The notes beneath the pieces are model-generated. The model did no database searches. It saw only the letters and a program-made list of their open reading frames with translations, and had not been told where the DNA came from. 64,000 nt of DNA, taken from contig JAFXUD010000087.1 of NCBI GenBank assembly GCA_017535315.1, positions 1 to 64,000 on the forward strand, given 5' to 3'. A program made the translations under genes and the position numbers. The DNA is from Victivallales bacterium. GTDB taxonomy: Bacteria; Verrucomicrobiota; Lentisphaeria; Oligosphaerales; Oligosphaeraceae. Shown one piece after another: positions 8,533 to 18,163 of this stretch (position 1 is the first letter of the stretch; each line of letters starts with the position of its first letter).

Positions 8533-11067
8533 ATGGTCAAAAAACTACTGTTGTTGGTTGTTCTGGCGTGCATTTCAAGTTACTGCCAAGTGAAACCTGG
8601 GGAGAATCTCTGCGTAAATGGCATGTTGGAGGCGGATCAGGAACCGATGCCGCCATTCTGGAACTACGCCAATTCCAAGTACATCTCCTACAACCCGAAT
8701 GGTGGCCCCAACTCGACAGGCTGCCTCATTTTCGAAAACACGACTGGCGAGCCCGTCCACGTAAACGCCAGACAACATGAGCTGCATCTTATCAAGGGCG
8801 AAACCTACAAAGTCTCCCTCTATGTCAAGACAAAGAACTTCAAAAACTCAAAACACTACGGCTGGGTGGTCATCAATTCGGGCTGGTACTCCGAACAAGG
8901 CGTCCACAGCATCCCCGAAAATACCGATGGCTGGATAAAGCTGGAGGAGGAGTTTAAGCTCAAGGAATCCAGAGATGACCTTTATGGTGTCGCCCTTTTC
9001 TTCACTCAATTGACGGGTCGCATCGAGGTCGCACAGCTGAAGTTGGAGGCCATTTCCCCAGAGGCCCTGGCCAAGAGCCACCCGTCGGAAGCCACGCGGA
9101 CTATCAACGCCCCCAGACTTGTCCCCATCTCGCCTGTGCTCTACAACATCCCTGCCGAGAACAAGAAAATCGACTTCATTTTTGGCGGATTAAAGCCGAA
9201 GGGCGCCGCAACGGCGGCATTTGAACTTGACGGCAAGCCCTTGGCCTCCATGCCGCTTGACAAAAAACTGCAGCTGGCACTTGACAAGATTGCAAATGGT
9301 CCCCATACCCTTAAGGCCTCCATCATTGCAGAGGACGGCACCGTTTTCGAACGCACCTACGACATCTGCATCGTCCCCACGCCCAAAATTGATGCAACGG
9401 GCCACAAACGTCTGAACAACCTCGTTACCATCATTCTGGAGAAGAATCTTGGAAGCTCAAACGAGACCTGCTCTTTCTCCAATCCCAAGGAAGGCTGGGT
9501 TTACATCGGCCTCAAAAACGCAGGTGCCTGCACGGTGAAGTTGGACGGGAAGACGGTCATCACCGCCGAAACTCCCCGCCACGAGACCTTCCGCCAGGCC
9601 TCCATGGGTGCGCACAGACTTGAGATTCAGGGTGCCCCCAATGCGAAGCTGGTGGTCAAGTCCATCGCCAACATTTTCAACTACCCGCTTTGCGCAAACA
9701 GCCAGGTTCCCCAGAACGGTCAATACGACTGGAAGTTCCATGAAAAGTATGTCTTCCCTGCCGTCACCACTCTCAACGGCGGCTTCTGCAAGGAGGAGAA
9801 CAGGCCGAAAATTCGCGAAATGGGACTTCTCTGGATTGCCAACCTTGGCACCTCCCATCCCAAAGGCGTAGATTATCTGCTGGACAAGTTCAAGACTGCA
9901 CCTGGTCTGACATTGGACTACTATGACGGCGTCACCTGTGACGAGCAGTTCTTCTCCTCGGCAGGACTCGACTTTTATACCAAGGCCATCTGGGATTACA
10001 AGGTGCCGAACGACAAGCTCATCTACACCTGGATTGTTGGCAAGCCTGGCCTCAACGGTCCGCACAACGACTTCATGTCCGCCTCCATCAACGCCTGCAA
10101 GGGCAAGGGCATTCTGCTCTTCGAGGCCTACTGCCACGCTCGCCCCACGGAAAAAGACGCCCAGGATTATCTCCATCAAAAACTTAACGACACCATGCAG
10201 GCGTTCACCAACTTCTACCCCAACGCCGCAGCCCACAGCGGCATGCTCCTCGGCAACTTCAACCAGATTCCCGTCATCTCCCTGGACCTCATCCCCGAGG
10301 TCGATTACAAATACTATCTGGACATGCAGCTGAACATCATCGCCAACGATCCCGACTTCGCCAACCTCAATACCGTCGGCTACTGGGGTAGCTATTACGA
10401 TGACGAGGAGCTCTATCGCTGGTCATTCAAGCTACTCCGCCACTATGCAGTCGAAGGCAACACGGATATGCTCTCCAAACGGCCCAAATACAACTACACC
10501 TACAATCCTGGCCACTTGGTCAACTGTGACTTCGACAACGGTCTCGAAGGCTGGACAGTCGATGCCGCCTCCGAGAAGTCCATCACCATCGCGAAGATGG
10601 ACGCCGACTTCATCCGCAGCAGCGAAGGACGCTGGGGGTCGGGCAGCCATGGTCAGAACCTCTGCGTGCTCAAGCGAGGTGAAAACAAGGCTAACACCCT
10701 TACGCAGGTGGCAAAGGGTCTCGTGCCTGGCCGCACCTACACCCTCCAGTTCATCACCGTTGACTACGATGACCAGGTTGCCCACAAGTACAATCCCTAC
10801 GAACTGCCGCTGAAGGCAACCCTGAGCGATGGTGCCAAGATCATCCCCGAAAAGTCATACGTCTTTGTCGATAACCGCAAGACCGATCGCATCAAAAAGG
10901 CGAAAGGTGCACGCGTCAACCTGAACCATATCCGCTTCGTCGCCCAGGCGAATAGCGTCACCGTCACCTTCTCCGATGAGGCAGCCAAACCTGGCAAGCG
11001 CTATGGCTTCAACTACGTCATGATGAAGCCGTACTATGATGACGAGCCCATTGCCGATGAACAGTAG
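8533..11067 (+). CDS. secreted protein of an unrecognised family, paralogue A
   Basis: An 844-residue exported protein; the first about 18 residues are a strong signal sequence. VKPGENL begins an N-terminal beta-sandwich of the carbohydrate-binding CBM4/9 type (to about residue 180). An Ig-like region follows. A central barrel-like domain contains YDGVTCDEQFF and LIYTWIVGKPG, then DYKYYLDMQLN and GYWGSYYDDEE, rich in Asp/Glu that could be catalytic. A second CBM-like domain (VNCDFDNGLEGWTV) closes the protein. I do not recognise a named family; a glycoside-hydrolase-like role is inferred from architecture and neighbours. The next gene is a full-length paralogue. Confidence 0.6.
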   Translation: MVKKLLLLVVLACISSYCQVKPGENLCVNGMLEADQEPMPPFWNYANSKYISYNPNGGPNSTGCLIFENTTGEPVHVNARQHELHLIKGETYKVSLYVKTKNFKNSKHYGWVVINSGWYSEQGVHSIPENTDGWIKLEEEFKLKESRDDLYGVALFFTQLTGRIEVAQLKLEAISPEALAKSHPSEATRTINAPRLVPISPVLYNIPAENKKIDFIFGGLKPKGAATAAFELDGKPLASMPLDKKLQLALDKIANGPHTLKASIIAEDGTVFERTYDICIVPTPKIDATGHKRLNNLVTIILEKNLGSSNETCSFSNPKEGWVYIGLKNAGACTVKLDGKTVITAETPRHETFRQASMGAHRLEIQGAPNAKLVVKSIANIFNYPLCANSQVPQNGQYDWKFHEKYVFPAVTTLNGGFCKEENRPKIREMGLLWIANLGTSHPKGVDYLLDKFKTAPGLTLDYYDGVTCDEQFFSSAGLDFYTKAIWDYKVPNDKLIYTWIVGKPGLNGPHNDFMSASINACKGKGILLFEAYCHARPTEKDAQDYLHQKLNDTMQAFTNFYPNAAAHSGMLLGNFNQIPVISLDLIPEVDYKYYLDMQLNIIANDPDFANLNTVGYWGSYYDDEELYRWSFKLLRHYAVEGNTDMLSKRPKYNYTYNPGHLVNCDFDNGLEGWTVDAASEKSITIAKMDADFIRSSEGRWGSGSHGQNLCVLKRGENKANTLTQVAKGLVPGRTYTLQFITVDYDDQVAHKYNPYELPLKATLSDGAKIIPEKSYVFVDNRKTDRIKKAKGARVNLNHIRFVAQANSVTVTFSDEAAKPGKRYGFNYVMMKPYYDDEPIADEQ

Positions 11068-11104
11068 CAACCAAATCATAACTTTGCAAACCAAAGACCA
11101 CAAC

Positions 11105-13648
11105 ATGAAAAAATTTATATCTCTTATTCTGCTGTTGACCACGGCATTTGTCTTCGCTGAGGTCAAGCCAGGCGAGAACCTGATTCTCAACCCCAATCTT
11201 GAGGCAGACCAGATGGATTTTCCGCCCTTCTGGTCATCGCAAGGCGCCACAAACTATCTCTCCTACAGTTCCGCAGGCGGCCCTGGCGGAAAAGCCTACA
11301 TCCGCTTCTCCAGCAAAGGGAAGATGAATGACGAGGTTTCCGTGCGCCAATACGGCGTTGTCCTGAAGGCAGGCGAGAAATACAAGCTTTCCGCCATGAT
11401 CCGCACACAGGACTTCAAAACGTCACATGGTGGAATTGGCGTGGCCAACAATGGCTGGAACAATGAAATCGGCATCTTGAACAAGTCAACGTCCAATAAT
11501 ATTCCTGCCAACCAGGACTGGAATCATATCGAGCAGGTATTCACCCTGATGCCCTCCAACAACGGCAGTTATTTCATCACGCTGTTTGCCTGCCGTTTCG
11601 AGGGCACGATGGACATTGCCGATCTAAAGCTGGAAGCCCTCAGCGAGGGTGCCTTGAAGAACTCAGCCCTCTCCTCGATGGGGCGCATGGTCATGAAGCC
11701 GACCCTGATTCCGTGGACTCCTCTGCTTCATGCCATCGATCAGGCCAATCGCGAAATGACCTTCAGGTTCTTCGGCAAATTGACAGCTGATATCAATGAC
11801 TACGAGCTTGTGCTCACCACCACCGACAGCCAGGAAACCGTCCGCCAGCCTCTGCAATACAACGAAAACAAGGTCATCCTGCCAAAGGATGCGAAGAGCG
11901 GCTCCCTGAACCTTGCCATCATCCAGCGCAGCACAGGCAAGGAAATCAGCGCGGAAACCTTCACATTCGATGTCATCAGCATTCCAAAGGTCGATGCAAG
12001 TGCCCATAAGCGGTTGAACAACCTCGCTACCGAGGTGCTCAACAAGCCTGTATTGGGCGATGTCCAGAACTTTAGTTTCTCGACCATCAAGAACGGCTGG
12101 GTTTTCTTCGCGGTCAAAAACGCCGAACCAGCCAAGCTCCAGGTTGTTCTTGATGGCAAAGAAACCATCATCGAGTCTGATACGCCGAGGGCCGAGGCTT
12201 TCCGTGAAATCGGCATCGGCGAACACACGCTTGCCGTCAGCGGCGCCAAGGGAGGCTCTATTATCGCACGTTCCATCGTCGATGTCTTCAACTACTGCCC
12301 AGGCACGAACAATGGTGTTCCCGAAAACCCGCCATACAACTGGGATTTCCAGATGAAATACGGAATGCCCGCCATCACCACGCAAAACGGCGGCAGCATC
12401 CCCGAGGACAAGCGCGAATGGCTCCACAAGCACGGCTACAAGTGGCTGGCCAATCTCGGCACCACTAACCTGAAGGACGAGAAGGACCTCACCGAACGCC
12501 TTGAAAAATGCGGCGGCATGAACAAGGAGTTCTACGACGGCGTCACCTGCGACGAGCAGTTCTTCGGACAGCCCATTATGCTCCAGCTTTACACGGCAGG
12601 CCTCAAGGCCTTCACGAACCCGCAGAACAAACTCATCTACACTTGGATTGTGGGCAAGCCAGGAACACAGCTCATTGACCATGACTTCATGGCCACCAGC
12701 ATCAACGCATCCAAGAGCCGTGGCAAACTCATCTATGAAGCCTATTGCAGGACTAAGTCCACCCAGAAGGAGGCACAGGATTTCCTGGAAGTCTATGTGA
12801 CCGAAACCATCAGACGTTTCAAAGCCTTCTATCCCAATGCAGAGAAATCCACGGGCATCATTTTTGGCGACTTCAACCAGGTGCCGATTCTCTCCCTCGC
12901 ACACCACCCCGAAGTTGATTACAAGTACTACCTTGACATGCAGTTGAACCTGGTTGCCAACAACCCGAACTTCAAGGACATCGGCTGCACGGGCTACTGG
13001 GGAAGCTACTATGCCGACCATGAACTCCACCGCTGGGCCTATATGCTCCTCAGACACTACTGCGTCGAAGGAAACACCACCATGCTTTCCGACAAGTACG
13101 GCTTCTCCTACATGCCAAACCACGTCGTCAACGGCGACTTCAGGGGTAACCTCAATGGCTGGACAGCCAAAGGCAACGTCACCACTGACAAGTTCAGTGG
13201 GTTCGCCTCCGCCAGCCAGAACCGCTGGGGCGGCAACAACGGCATCGGCGACACATTCGCCGTCTTGACCAAGAACGAGGACGAGGTCAGCTCCGTCACG
13301 CAGAACGCCGTCAATCTCGTGCCTGGCAAGGCCTACTGCCTGCAATTTGCCACGTTCGACGTCGATGACGTGAAGGCCAAGAAGATCAATCCGCGCAAGT
13401 TCGGCATCACCGCCCACCTCTCAGAGGGTGCCGACATCCAGGACAAACTCTCCTGGCACCATGTCGATAAACGCATCAAGGGCCGCTACGCCCACAACAA
13501 CGGTGTCGCACGCATTAACCTCGTGCACATCGTCTTCATTGCGAAAACCGACACCGTCTCCATCACCCTCGACAACGCCGCCGCCCTCAAGGGCGAGAAA
13601 CTTGGCATCAACTATCTCAGCCTCAACCCATTCCTGATGGAAGAGTAA
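11105..13648 (+). CDS. secreted protein of an unrecognised family, paralogue B
   Basis: An 847-residue paralogue of the preceding gene with the same order of parts: signal peptide (MKKFISLILLLTTAFVFAEV), VKPGENL beta-sandwich, KRLNNL linker, barrel-like domain with YDGVTCDEQFF, LIYTWIVGKPG and GYWGSYYADHE, and a final VNGDFRGNLNGW carbohydrate-binding-like domain. The gene starts 37 bases after its twin, so the two arose by tandem duplication and are probably co-transcribed. The ATG at 11105 is preferred because it begins the signal peptide; an in-frame ATG at 11036 overlaps the upstream gene. Conservation of the CDEQFF and GYWGSYY blocks marks the likely active site. Confidence 0.6.
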   Translation: MKKFISLILLLTTAFVFAEVKPGENLILNPNLEADQMDFPPFWSSQGATNYLSYSSAGGPGGKAYIRFSSKGKMNDEVSVRQYGVVLKAGEKYKLSAMIRTQDFKTSHGGIGVANNGWNNEIGILNKSTSNNIPANQDWNHIEQVFTLMPSNNGSYFITLFACRFEGTMDIADLKLEALSEGALKNSALSSMGRMVMKPTLIPWTPLLHAIDQANREMTFRFFGKLTADINDYELVLTTTDSQETVRQPLQYNENKVILPKDAKSGSLNLAIIQRSTGKEISAETFTFDVISIPKVDASAHKRLNNLATEVLNKPVLGDVQNFSFSTIKNGWVFFAVKNAEPAKLQVVLDGKETIIESDTPRAEAFREIGIGEHTLAVSGAKGGSIIARSIVDVFNYCPGTNNGVPENPPYNWDFQMKYGMPAITTQNGGSIPEDKREWLHKHGYKWLANLGTTNLKDEKDLTERLEKCGGMNKEFYDGVTCDEQFFGQPIMLQLYTAGLKAFTNPQNKLIYTWIVGKPGTQLIDHDFMATSINASKSRGKLIYEAYCRTKSTQKEAQDFLEVYVTETIRRFKAFYPNAEKSTGIIFGDFNQVPILSLAHHPEVDYKYYLDMQLNLVANNPNFKDIGCTGYWGSYYADHELHRWAYMLLRHYCVEGNTTMLSDKYGFSYMPNHVVNGDFRGNLNGWTAKGNVTTDKFSGFASASQNRWGGNNGIGDTFAVLTKNEDEVSSVTQNAVNLVPGKAYCLQFATFDVDDVKAKKINPRKFGITAHLSEGADIQDKLSWHHVDKRIKGRYAHNNGVARINLVHIVFIAKTDTVSITLDNAAALKGEKLGINYLSLNPFLMEE

Positions 13649-13653
13649 TGTGC

Positions 13654-13697
13654 GTACTTTGCGCACACCAGCTGATTCGGCTGTGCGCAAAGCGTAC
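13654..13697 (+). terminator. hairpin after the paralogue pair
   Basis: GTACTTTGCGCACA (13654-13667) and TGTGCGCAAAGCGTAC (13682-13697) form a long stem with a small bulge and a 14-base loop, starting six bases after the stop codon. No strong T tract follows, so its terminator role is uncertain. Confidence 0.45.
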
Positions 13698-13760
13698 CAT
13701 TTACCATCACGGTCCAGCAGCGCGGGCGCTGTTCCCACACAAATAAAATAGCAAAGCACT

Positions 13761-14873
13761 ATGCAAGTACCACTTTTAGACCTGAAACAGCAGTTCAAAC
13801 AGTTCAAGGCAGAACTGATGCCCCAAATTGAAGCCCTCTGCGACAACCAGTCGTTCATATTGGGTGAACCAGTAGCTTCTTTCGAGAAAACGGCAGCCGC
13901 CTATTGCAAAGCAGGCTTCTCCTGTGCGGTCACATCGGGGTCCGATGCGCTTATCATCGCCCTTATGGCGGAAGGCATTGGCGCTGGAGACGAAGTGATC
14001 ACTACCCCATATACCTTCTTTGCAACTGCAGGTGCCATTGCGCGTGTCGGCGCAAAGCCTGTTTTTGTCGATATCGAGCCACGTTCCTACACGATAGATG
14101 CCACAAAGATTGAAACCGCTATCACGACGAAAACCAAGGCGATTATCCCCGTCCACCTCTATGGTCAGAGTGCCAACATGGGGCCGATTCTGGAGATTGC
14201 AAAGAAGCATGGTCTTGTGGTCATTGAAGATGCAGCTCAGGCCATTGGCGCCGAATACATGGGCAGACGGGTGGGCTCCATGGGCGACTATGGCTGCCTC
14301 TCATTCTACCCCAGCAAAAATCTCAGCGCCTTCGGGGACGCAGGGATGGTGACCACCCAAGTCCAGGAAAAGGCGAACATGGTCACCATGCTCCGCAACC
14401 ACGGGATGAACCCCAAATACTACCACAAGTACGTGGGCGGCAATTTCCGTATGGATGCCCTACAGGCGCTTGTCCTCAACGTCAAAATCAAGTACCTCGA
14501 CCAATGGACGGAAAAACGTCAAGCCAACGCCGCACTCTACGACAGCCTCTTCAATGACGTGCCTGGGGTTGTCACGCCATCCATTGCGTCCTGGGCGACG
14601 CGACACGTCCGCAACCAATATGTTTTGCGCATATTGGATGGCAAGCGCCAGAAGGTCTGGGATGGTCTGAAGGCTGCAAGCATCGGCTGCGACGTCTATT
14701 ATCCCGTGCCGCTTCATCTTCAGGAGTGTTTTGCACCTCTGGGGTATGCAAAAGGAGATTTTCCCGAGAGCGAAAAGGCTGCGAGCGAAACCATCGCCAT
14801 TCCAATCTATCCTGAGCTTGCGGAGGAGCAAATACGCTATGTGGCAGCCACTATAATCGGCCTGATTAAATGA
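13761..14873 (+). CDS. DegT/DnrJ/EryC1/StrS family sugar aminotransferase
   Basis: A 370-residue PLP-dependent aminotransferase. It begins with VPLLDLKQQ, typical of the family, and carries TSGSDALIIAL, VIEDAAQAIGA and the PLP-lysine block PSKNLSAFGDAG with Lys at about residue 186. Such enzymes transaminate nucleotide-linked keto-sugars to make amino-sugars for surface polysaccharides, O-antigen or glycoproteins. Its stop codon overlaps the start of an ABC exporter gene by four bases, so the two are translationally coupled. This suggests that the amino-sugar product feeds a lipid-linked or exported glycoconjugate. Confidence 0.9.
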   Translation: MQVPLLDLKQQFKQFKAELMPQIEALCDNQSFILGEPVASFEKTAAAYCKAGFSCAVTSGSDALIIALMAEGIGAGDEVITTPYTFFATAGAIARVGAKPVFVDIEPRSYTIDATKIETAITTKTKAIIPVHLYGQSANMGPILEIAKKHGLVVIEDAAQAIGAEYMGRRVGSMGDYGCLSFYPSKNLSAFGDAGMVTTQVQEKANMVTMLRNHGMNPKYYHKYVGGNFRMDALQALVLNVKIKYLDQWTEKRQANAALYDSLFNDVPGVVTPSIASWATRHVRNQYVLRILDGKRQKVWDGLKAASIGCDVYYPVPLHLQECFAPLGYAKGDFPESEKAASETIAIPIYPELAEEQIRYVAATIIGLIK

Positions 14874-16912
14874 AAAACAAGGATAGAAAAAGCTTCAAGG
14901 AAAAACTGCCGCAGAAGCCGCTTGGCTCCTGCAGTGCGATTTTTGCACGTCTGTTCAGACAATATGCGCTTCGATACTGGTTCAGGATTTTCCTCGGGGT
15001 ATTTGCTGGCTTGATCATGGGTGGCGCCATGCACGCCTACCTTACATTCCTGGATTTTGGAATCTCATCTCTGGAGGCCAACTTCGTCAAGGAAGGCAAG
15101 CGAGAGGAGAAGGCGCAAATCAGGATTGTTGATAAACTCGCATCCAATAGAACGGTCCAGTGGGTGCTGAAAACCATGCATATCGAACTGGAAAAGGACG
15201 CAACCGAGGTTATTGAAAAAGGACTCCCCGAAAACGAAAAGACAAATACCAAAGAAGCCAAGGACTCTGGTCTCTTCAGGAAAATCAACTCTGCAGCCCA
15301 CAGGTTCGGTTTCGATGTCTCAAGTGATGAAACCCTATCCTTCCCGCTAGTCTGCATGTTGATTGTCATCATGCTTTTCTTCTTTGGCATTAAATCCTTC
15401 GGCGAGTTTGTCAACAAATATTTTCTGCGATGGGTTGGCGGGCACGTTGTGGCCGACATCCGCGCCGACTTGTTTGACAACCTTCAGCGCCAGTCGCTTG
15501 CCTTCTTCTCGAAGAACGATGTGGGACAAATTATCAGTCGATGCACATACGATGCAGGAACCATTGAACACTCCTTCTACAACTGCATTGCTGAGATGTT
15601 TATCTCACCCATGCAAATCATTGTCGCCATCACTTTCCTGATTCAAAAGGCGCTGGAGGTCAATCTATTCAAGCCGACACTGATTCTCATCTGTGCCACG
15701 CCAATCTTTCTCTTTCCCGTCTATTACCTCTCAAAAATCATTCGCCGCTATCAGCATAAGGTGATGGACCGCATTTCCCTGCTGGTCGCCAAAATGCAGG
15801 AGAACCTAAGCGGTATCCGCGTCGTAAAAAGCTATAACAATGAGCAGTTTGAATCAACCAGGTTCAGAAAGGATAATGATCGTTATTTCAAGGCGGTAGC
15901 ACAGTCCATCTTGGCAGACATCTTCATGTCTCCACTGATACATATCATTGCACTAAGCATGGGGGCACTCTTCATTCTGCTCTGCTTCCAATACAACATT
16001 TCGCTTGGCACGCTGGCAGTTCTCGGCTATGCGGCACAGAACGCCTACAAACCCCTCAAGGAGCTTGCACGCATGAACGCCAACCTCCAGAAATGCGCGG
16101 CAGCCACCGAACGAATCTTTAGCACGTTGGACGTCAATGAAACTCTGCCCGAACCGCAGAATCCAATTGAGGTGCCCACGCTCAAACACGCTATCCAGTT
16201 CAAGGATGTCACCTTCTCGTATGAAAACAGTGCAGCACCTACCATCAACGGACTAAACCTGGAAATCAAAAAGGGACAGATGGTCGCAATAGTCGGCTCT
16301 ACAGGCAGTGGAAAGACCACCCTGGCAAATCTTCTGGCGCGCTTCTATGACCCGCAGCAGGGCTCCATCTCCATCGACGGCACCGACCTGCGCTCCATCT
16401 CCAACAAAAACCTCCGCGAACTTATCGGCATTGTGGCACAAGACAACTTCCTCTTCAACGAAACAGTTGCCTTTAACATCGGTTACGGGAAAATCGACGC
16501 CACGCAGGAGGAGATTGCAGCCGCAGCAAAACGCGCCAACGCGGACGATTTCATCATGGAAGACCCGCTTGGTTATGCACGCCCCTCTGGCGAGCGTGGC
16601 TGCCTCCTCTCGGGTGGACAGAAGCAGCGTATCTCCATCGCGCGTGCCATCCTCAAAAATCCGCCCATCCTCATCCTTGACGAGGCGACCAGCGCCTTGG
16701 ATACCGTCACAGAGCAGCAGGTTCAGCATGCCATCACACAACTGATGAAGGACCGCACCGTCCTTGCTATCGCACACCGTCTTTCCACCATCGTCAATGC
16801 CGATAAAATCGTTCTGCTCGAAAATGGCCGCATCGCCGAGCAGGGCACCCACCAGGAACTCTTCGACCTCAACGGCAAATACCGTAAGCTCTACGACGCA
16901 CAGAAACTGTAG
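14870..16912 (+). CDS. MsbA-like ABC exporter (fused membrane and ATPase domains)
   Basis: A 680-residue half-transporter. The ATPase domain has a Walker A motif GSTGSGKTT (about residues 476-484), signature LLSGGQKQR (about 578-586) and Walker B ILILDEATSALD (about 599-610). The membrane domain contains the predicted helices of ABCB/MsbA exporters. Helix 1 (about 36-62) and helix 2 (about 158-185) are separated by some 90 charged residues, where MsbA has a short periplasmic loop. It overlaps the aminotransferase gene by four bases. The likely role is export of a lipid-linked glycoconjugate or lipid across the inner membrane. Confidence 0.88.
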   Translation: MKNKDRKSFKEKLPQKPLGSCSAIFARLFRQYALRYWFRIFLGVFAGLIMGGAMHAYLTFLDFGISSLEANFVKEGKREEKAQIRIVDKLASNRTVQWVLKTMHIELEKDATEVIEKGLPENEKTNTKEAKDSGLFRKINSAAHRFGFDVSSDETLSFPLVCMLIVIMLFFFGIKSFGEFVNKYFLRWVGGHVVADIRADLFDNLQRQSLAFFSKNDVGQIISRCTYDAGTIEHSFYNCIAEMFISPMQIIVAITFLIQKALEVNLFKPTLILICATPIFLFPVYYLSKIIRRYQHKVMDRISLLVAKMQENLSGIRVVKSYNNEQFESTRFRKDNDRYFKAVAQSILADIFMSPLIHIIALSMGALFILLCFQYNISLGTLAVLGYAAQNAYKPLKELARMNANLQKCAAATERIFSTLDVNETLPEPQNPIEVPTLKHAIQFKDVTFSYENSAAPTINGLNLEIKKGQMVAIVGSTGSGKTTLANLLARFYDPQQGSISIDGTDLRSISNKNLRELIGIVAQDNFLFNETVAFNIGYGKIDATQEEIAAAAKRANADDFIMEDPLGYARPSGERGCLLSGGQKQRISIARAILKNPPILILDEATSALDTVTEQQVQHAITQLMKDRTVLAIAHRLSTIVNADKIVLLENGRIAEQGTHQELFDLNGKYRKLYDAQKL

Positions 16913-16928
16913 ATGCCAGTACAGTGCC

Positions 16929-16946
16929 TGGCGCTTTTTAGCGCCA
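16929..16946 (+). terminator. short hairpin between exporter and AICAR transformylase genes
   Basis: TGGCGCT (16929-16935) and AGCGCCA (16940-16946) with a TTTT loop. It lies 17 bases after the exporter stop codon. A T tract appears only about 18 bases later (16961 on), so termination is possible but not convincing. Confidence 0.35.
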
Positions 16947-16997
16947 AGGAAATACACGCTTTTTTCAAAATTCCCATAACCACTAGGAACCACCACC

Positions 16998-18113
16998 ATG
17001 ACAGAAAAACTCAACAGAAACACCTACCTCTCCAAGAACGCTGGCAACTACGAGGATAGCATCATCATCAATGGTGTGAAATACACCAAGGTCGATGATC
17101 TCCGCTACGGCACCAACCCGCACCAGACCGCCGCCTTCTACCGTCCCGAAAACGGCGGTGACGTCATCGGCAAGATGCAGGTCATCAAGAACGGCAAGAG
17201 CGGTCTCTCCCAGACCAATCTGGAGGATATCAGCTACTCCCTCAACATCGTCAAGTTCTTTGACAAGCCCGCATGTGCCTGCATGAAGCACGTCAATCCC
17301 TGTGGAGCCGCTATGGCTGCCCCTGGCGACAAACTGGTCGATGTCTATATCAAGGCACGCGACTGCGACCCGCGTGCAGCCTTCGGCAGCGTCATCGCCT
17401 TCAATGTCAAGGTCGATGCCACCACTGCAGAGGAGATCATGAAGACCTTTGTGGAGTGCGTTGTCGCCCCTGACTTCGAGCAGGCTGCCATCGACATCTT
17501 CTGCAATCCTGAGGCCAAGCTCAACAAGCACGTCCGCATCCTGAAGTGCGGCGACCTCGCCAAGCTTCCCAAATACGTTGGCGATGACACCTCCAGCGCA
17601 AAAACTATCAAAGTCCTTGGCGACGGCTCCCTCATCATCGCCGACCCGCTTATGACCAACATCCACGGCATCGCCGACCTGAAGCCCGCTACCGCCGAAA
17701 GCAAGACTCTTGGCGTCGTCACCAGTACCGTCGCCCCGAAACCAGGTCAGCTTGAAGACCTCCTCGCCGCCTGGTACATCAACATCAGCGTCCGCTCCAA
17801 TGGCGTCGTCATCGTCAAGAACGGCGGTACGCTCTGCGTGGGAACAGGCGAACAGGACCGCGTCGGTGCCGTCGAGCAGGCCATCGAGAAGTTTGGTCAG
17901 AAGTACGAAGGCAAGGAGACGCTACCCGATGCCGTCATGGCCAGCGACGGCTTCTTCCCCTTCCCTGATGGCGTTGAAGTTGCCGCGAAGGCAGGCATCA
18001 CTGCCATCATCGCCCCCTCTGGTTCTCTCAAGGACGCAGATGTCATCAAGCGCGCCAACGAGCTGGGCGTAGCTCTCTTCCATGCCCCTGAACGTGTTTT
18101 CTCCCACCACTAA
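16998..18113 (+). CDS. standalone AICAR transformylase (PurH C-terminal domain type)
   Basis: A 371-residue protein matching only the formyltransferase half of bifunctional PurH, which converts AICAR to formyl-AICAR in purine synthesis. LRYGTNPHQ near the start and the catalytic Lys-His pair in CMKHVNPCG (Lys97, His98) are clear, as are DPRAAFGSVIAFN and ASDGFFPFPD. The N-terminal IMP cyclohydrolase (MGS-like) domain is absent and is not encoded next door; the genome must supply it elsewhere or use PurO. The length agrees with the standalone family seen in other anaerobes. A hairpin terminator follows the stop codon. Confidence 0.9.
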   Translation: MTEKLNRNTYLSKNAGNYEDSIIINGVKYTKVDDLRYGTNPHQTAAFYRPENGGDVIGKMQVIKNGKSGLSQTNLEDISYSLNIVKFFDKPACACMKHVNPCGAAMAAPGDKLVDVYIKARDCDPRAAFGSVIAFNVKVDATTAEEIMKTFVECVVAPDFEQAAIDIFCNPEAKLNKHVRILKCGDLAKLPKYVGDDTSSAKTIKVLGDGSLIIADPLMTNIHGIADLKPATAESKTLGVVTSTVAPKPGQLEDLLAAWYINISVRSNGVVIVKNGGTLCVGTGEQDRVGAVEQAIEKFGQKYEGKETLPDAVMASDGFFPFPDGVEVAAKAGITAIIAPSGSLKDADVIKRANELGVALFHAPERVFSHH

Positions 18114-18124
18114 TACCCACTAAT

Positions 18125-18152
18125 TGCGCCAGCACGTTGCTGGCGCAGTTTT
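18125..18152 (+). terminator. rho-independent terminator after the AICAR transformylase gene
   Basis: TGCGCCAGCA (18125-18134) and TGCTGGCGCA (18138-18147) form a perfect 10-base stem with a CGT loop, followed by GTTTTCT. An in-frame ATG at 18137 of the next open frame lies in this loop and is rejected as a start. Confidence 0.75.
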
Positions 18153-18163
18153 CTCCCACAAAA

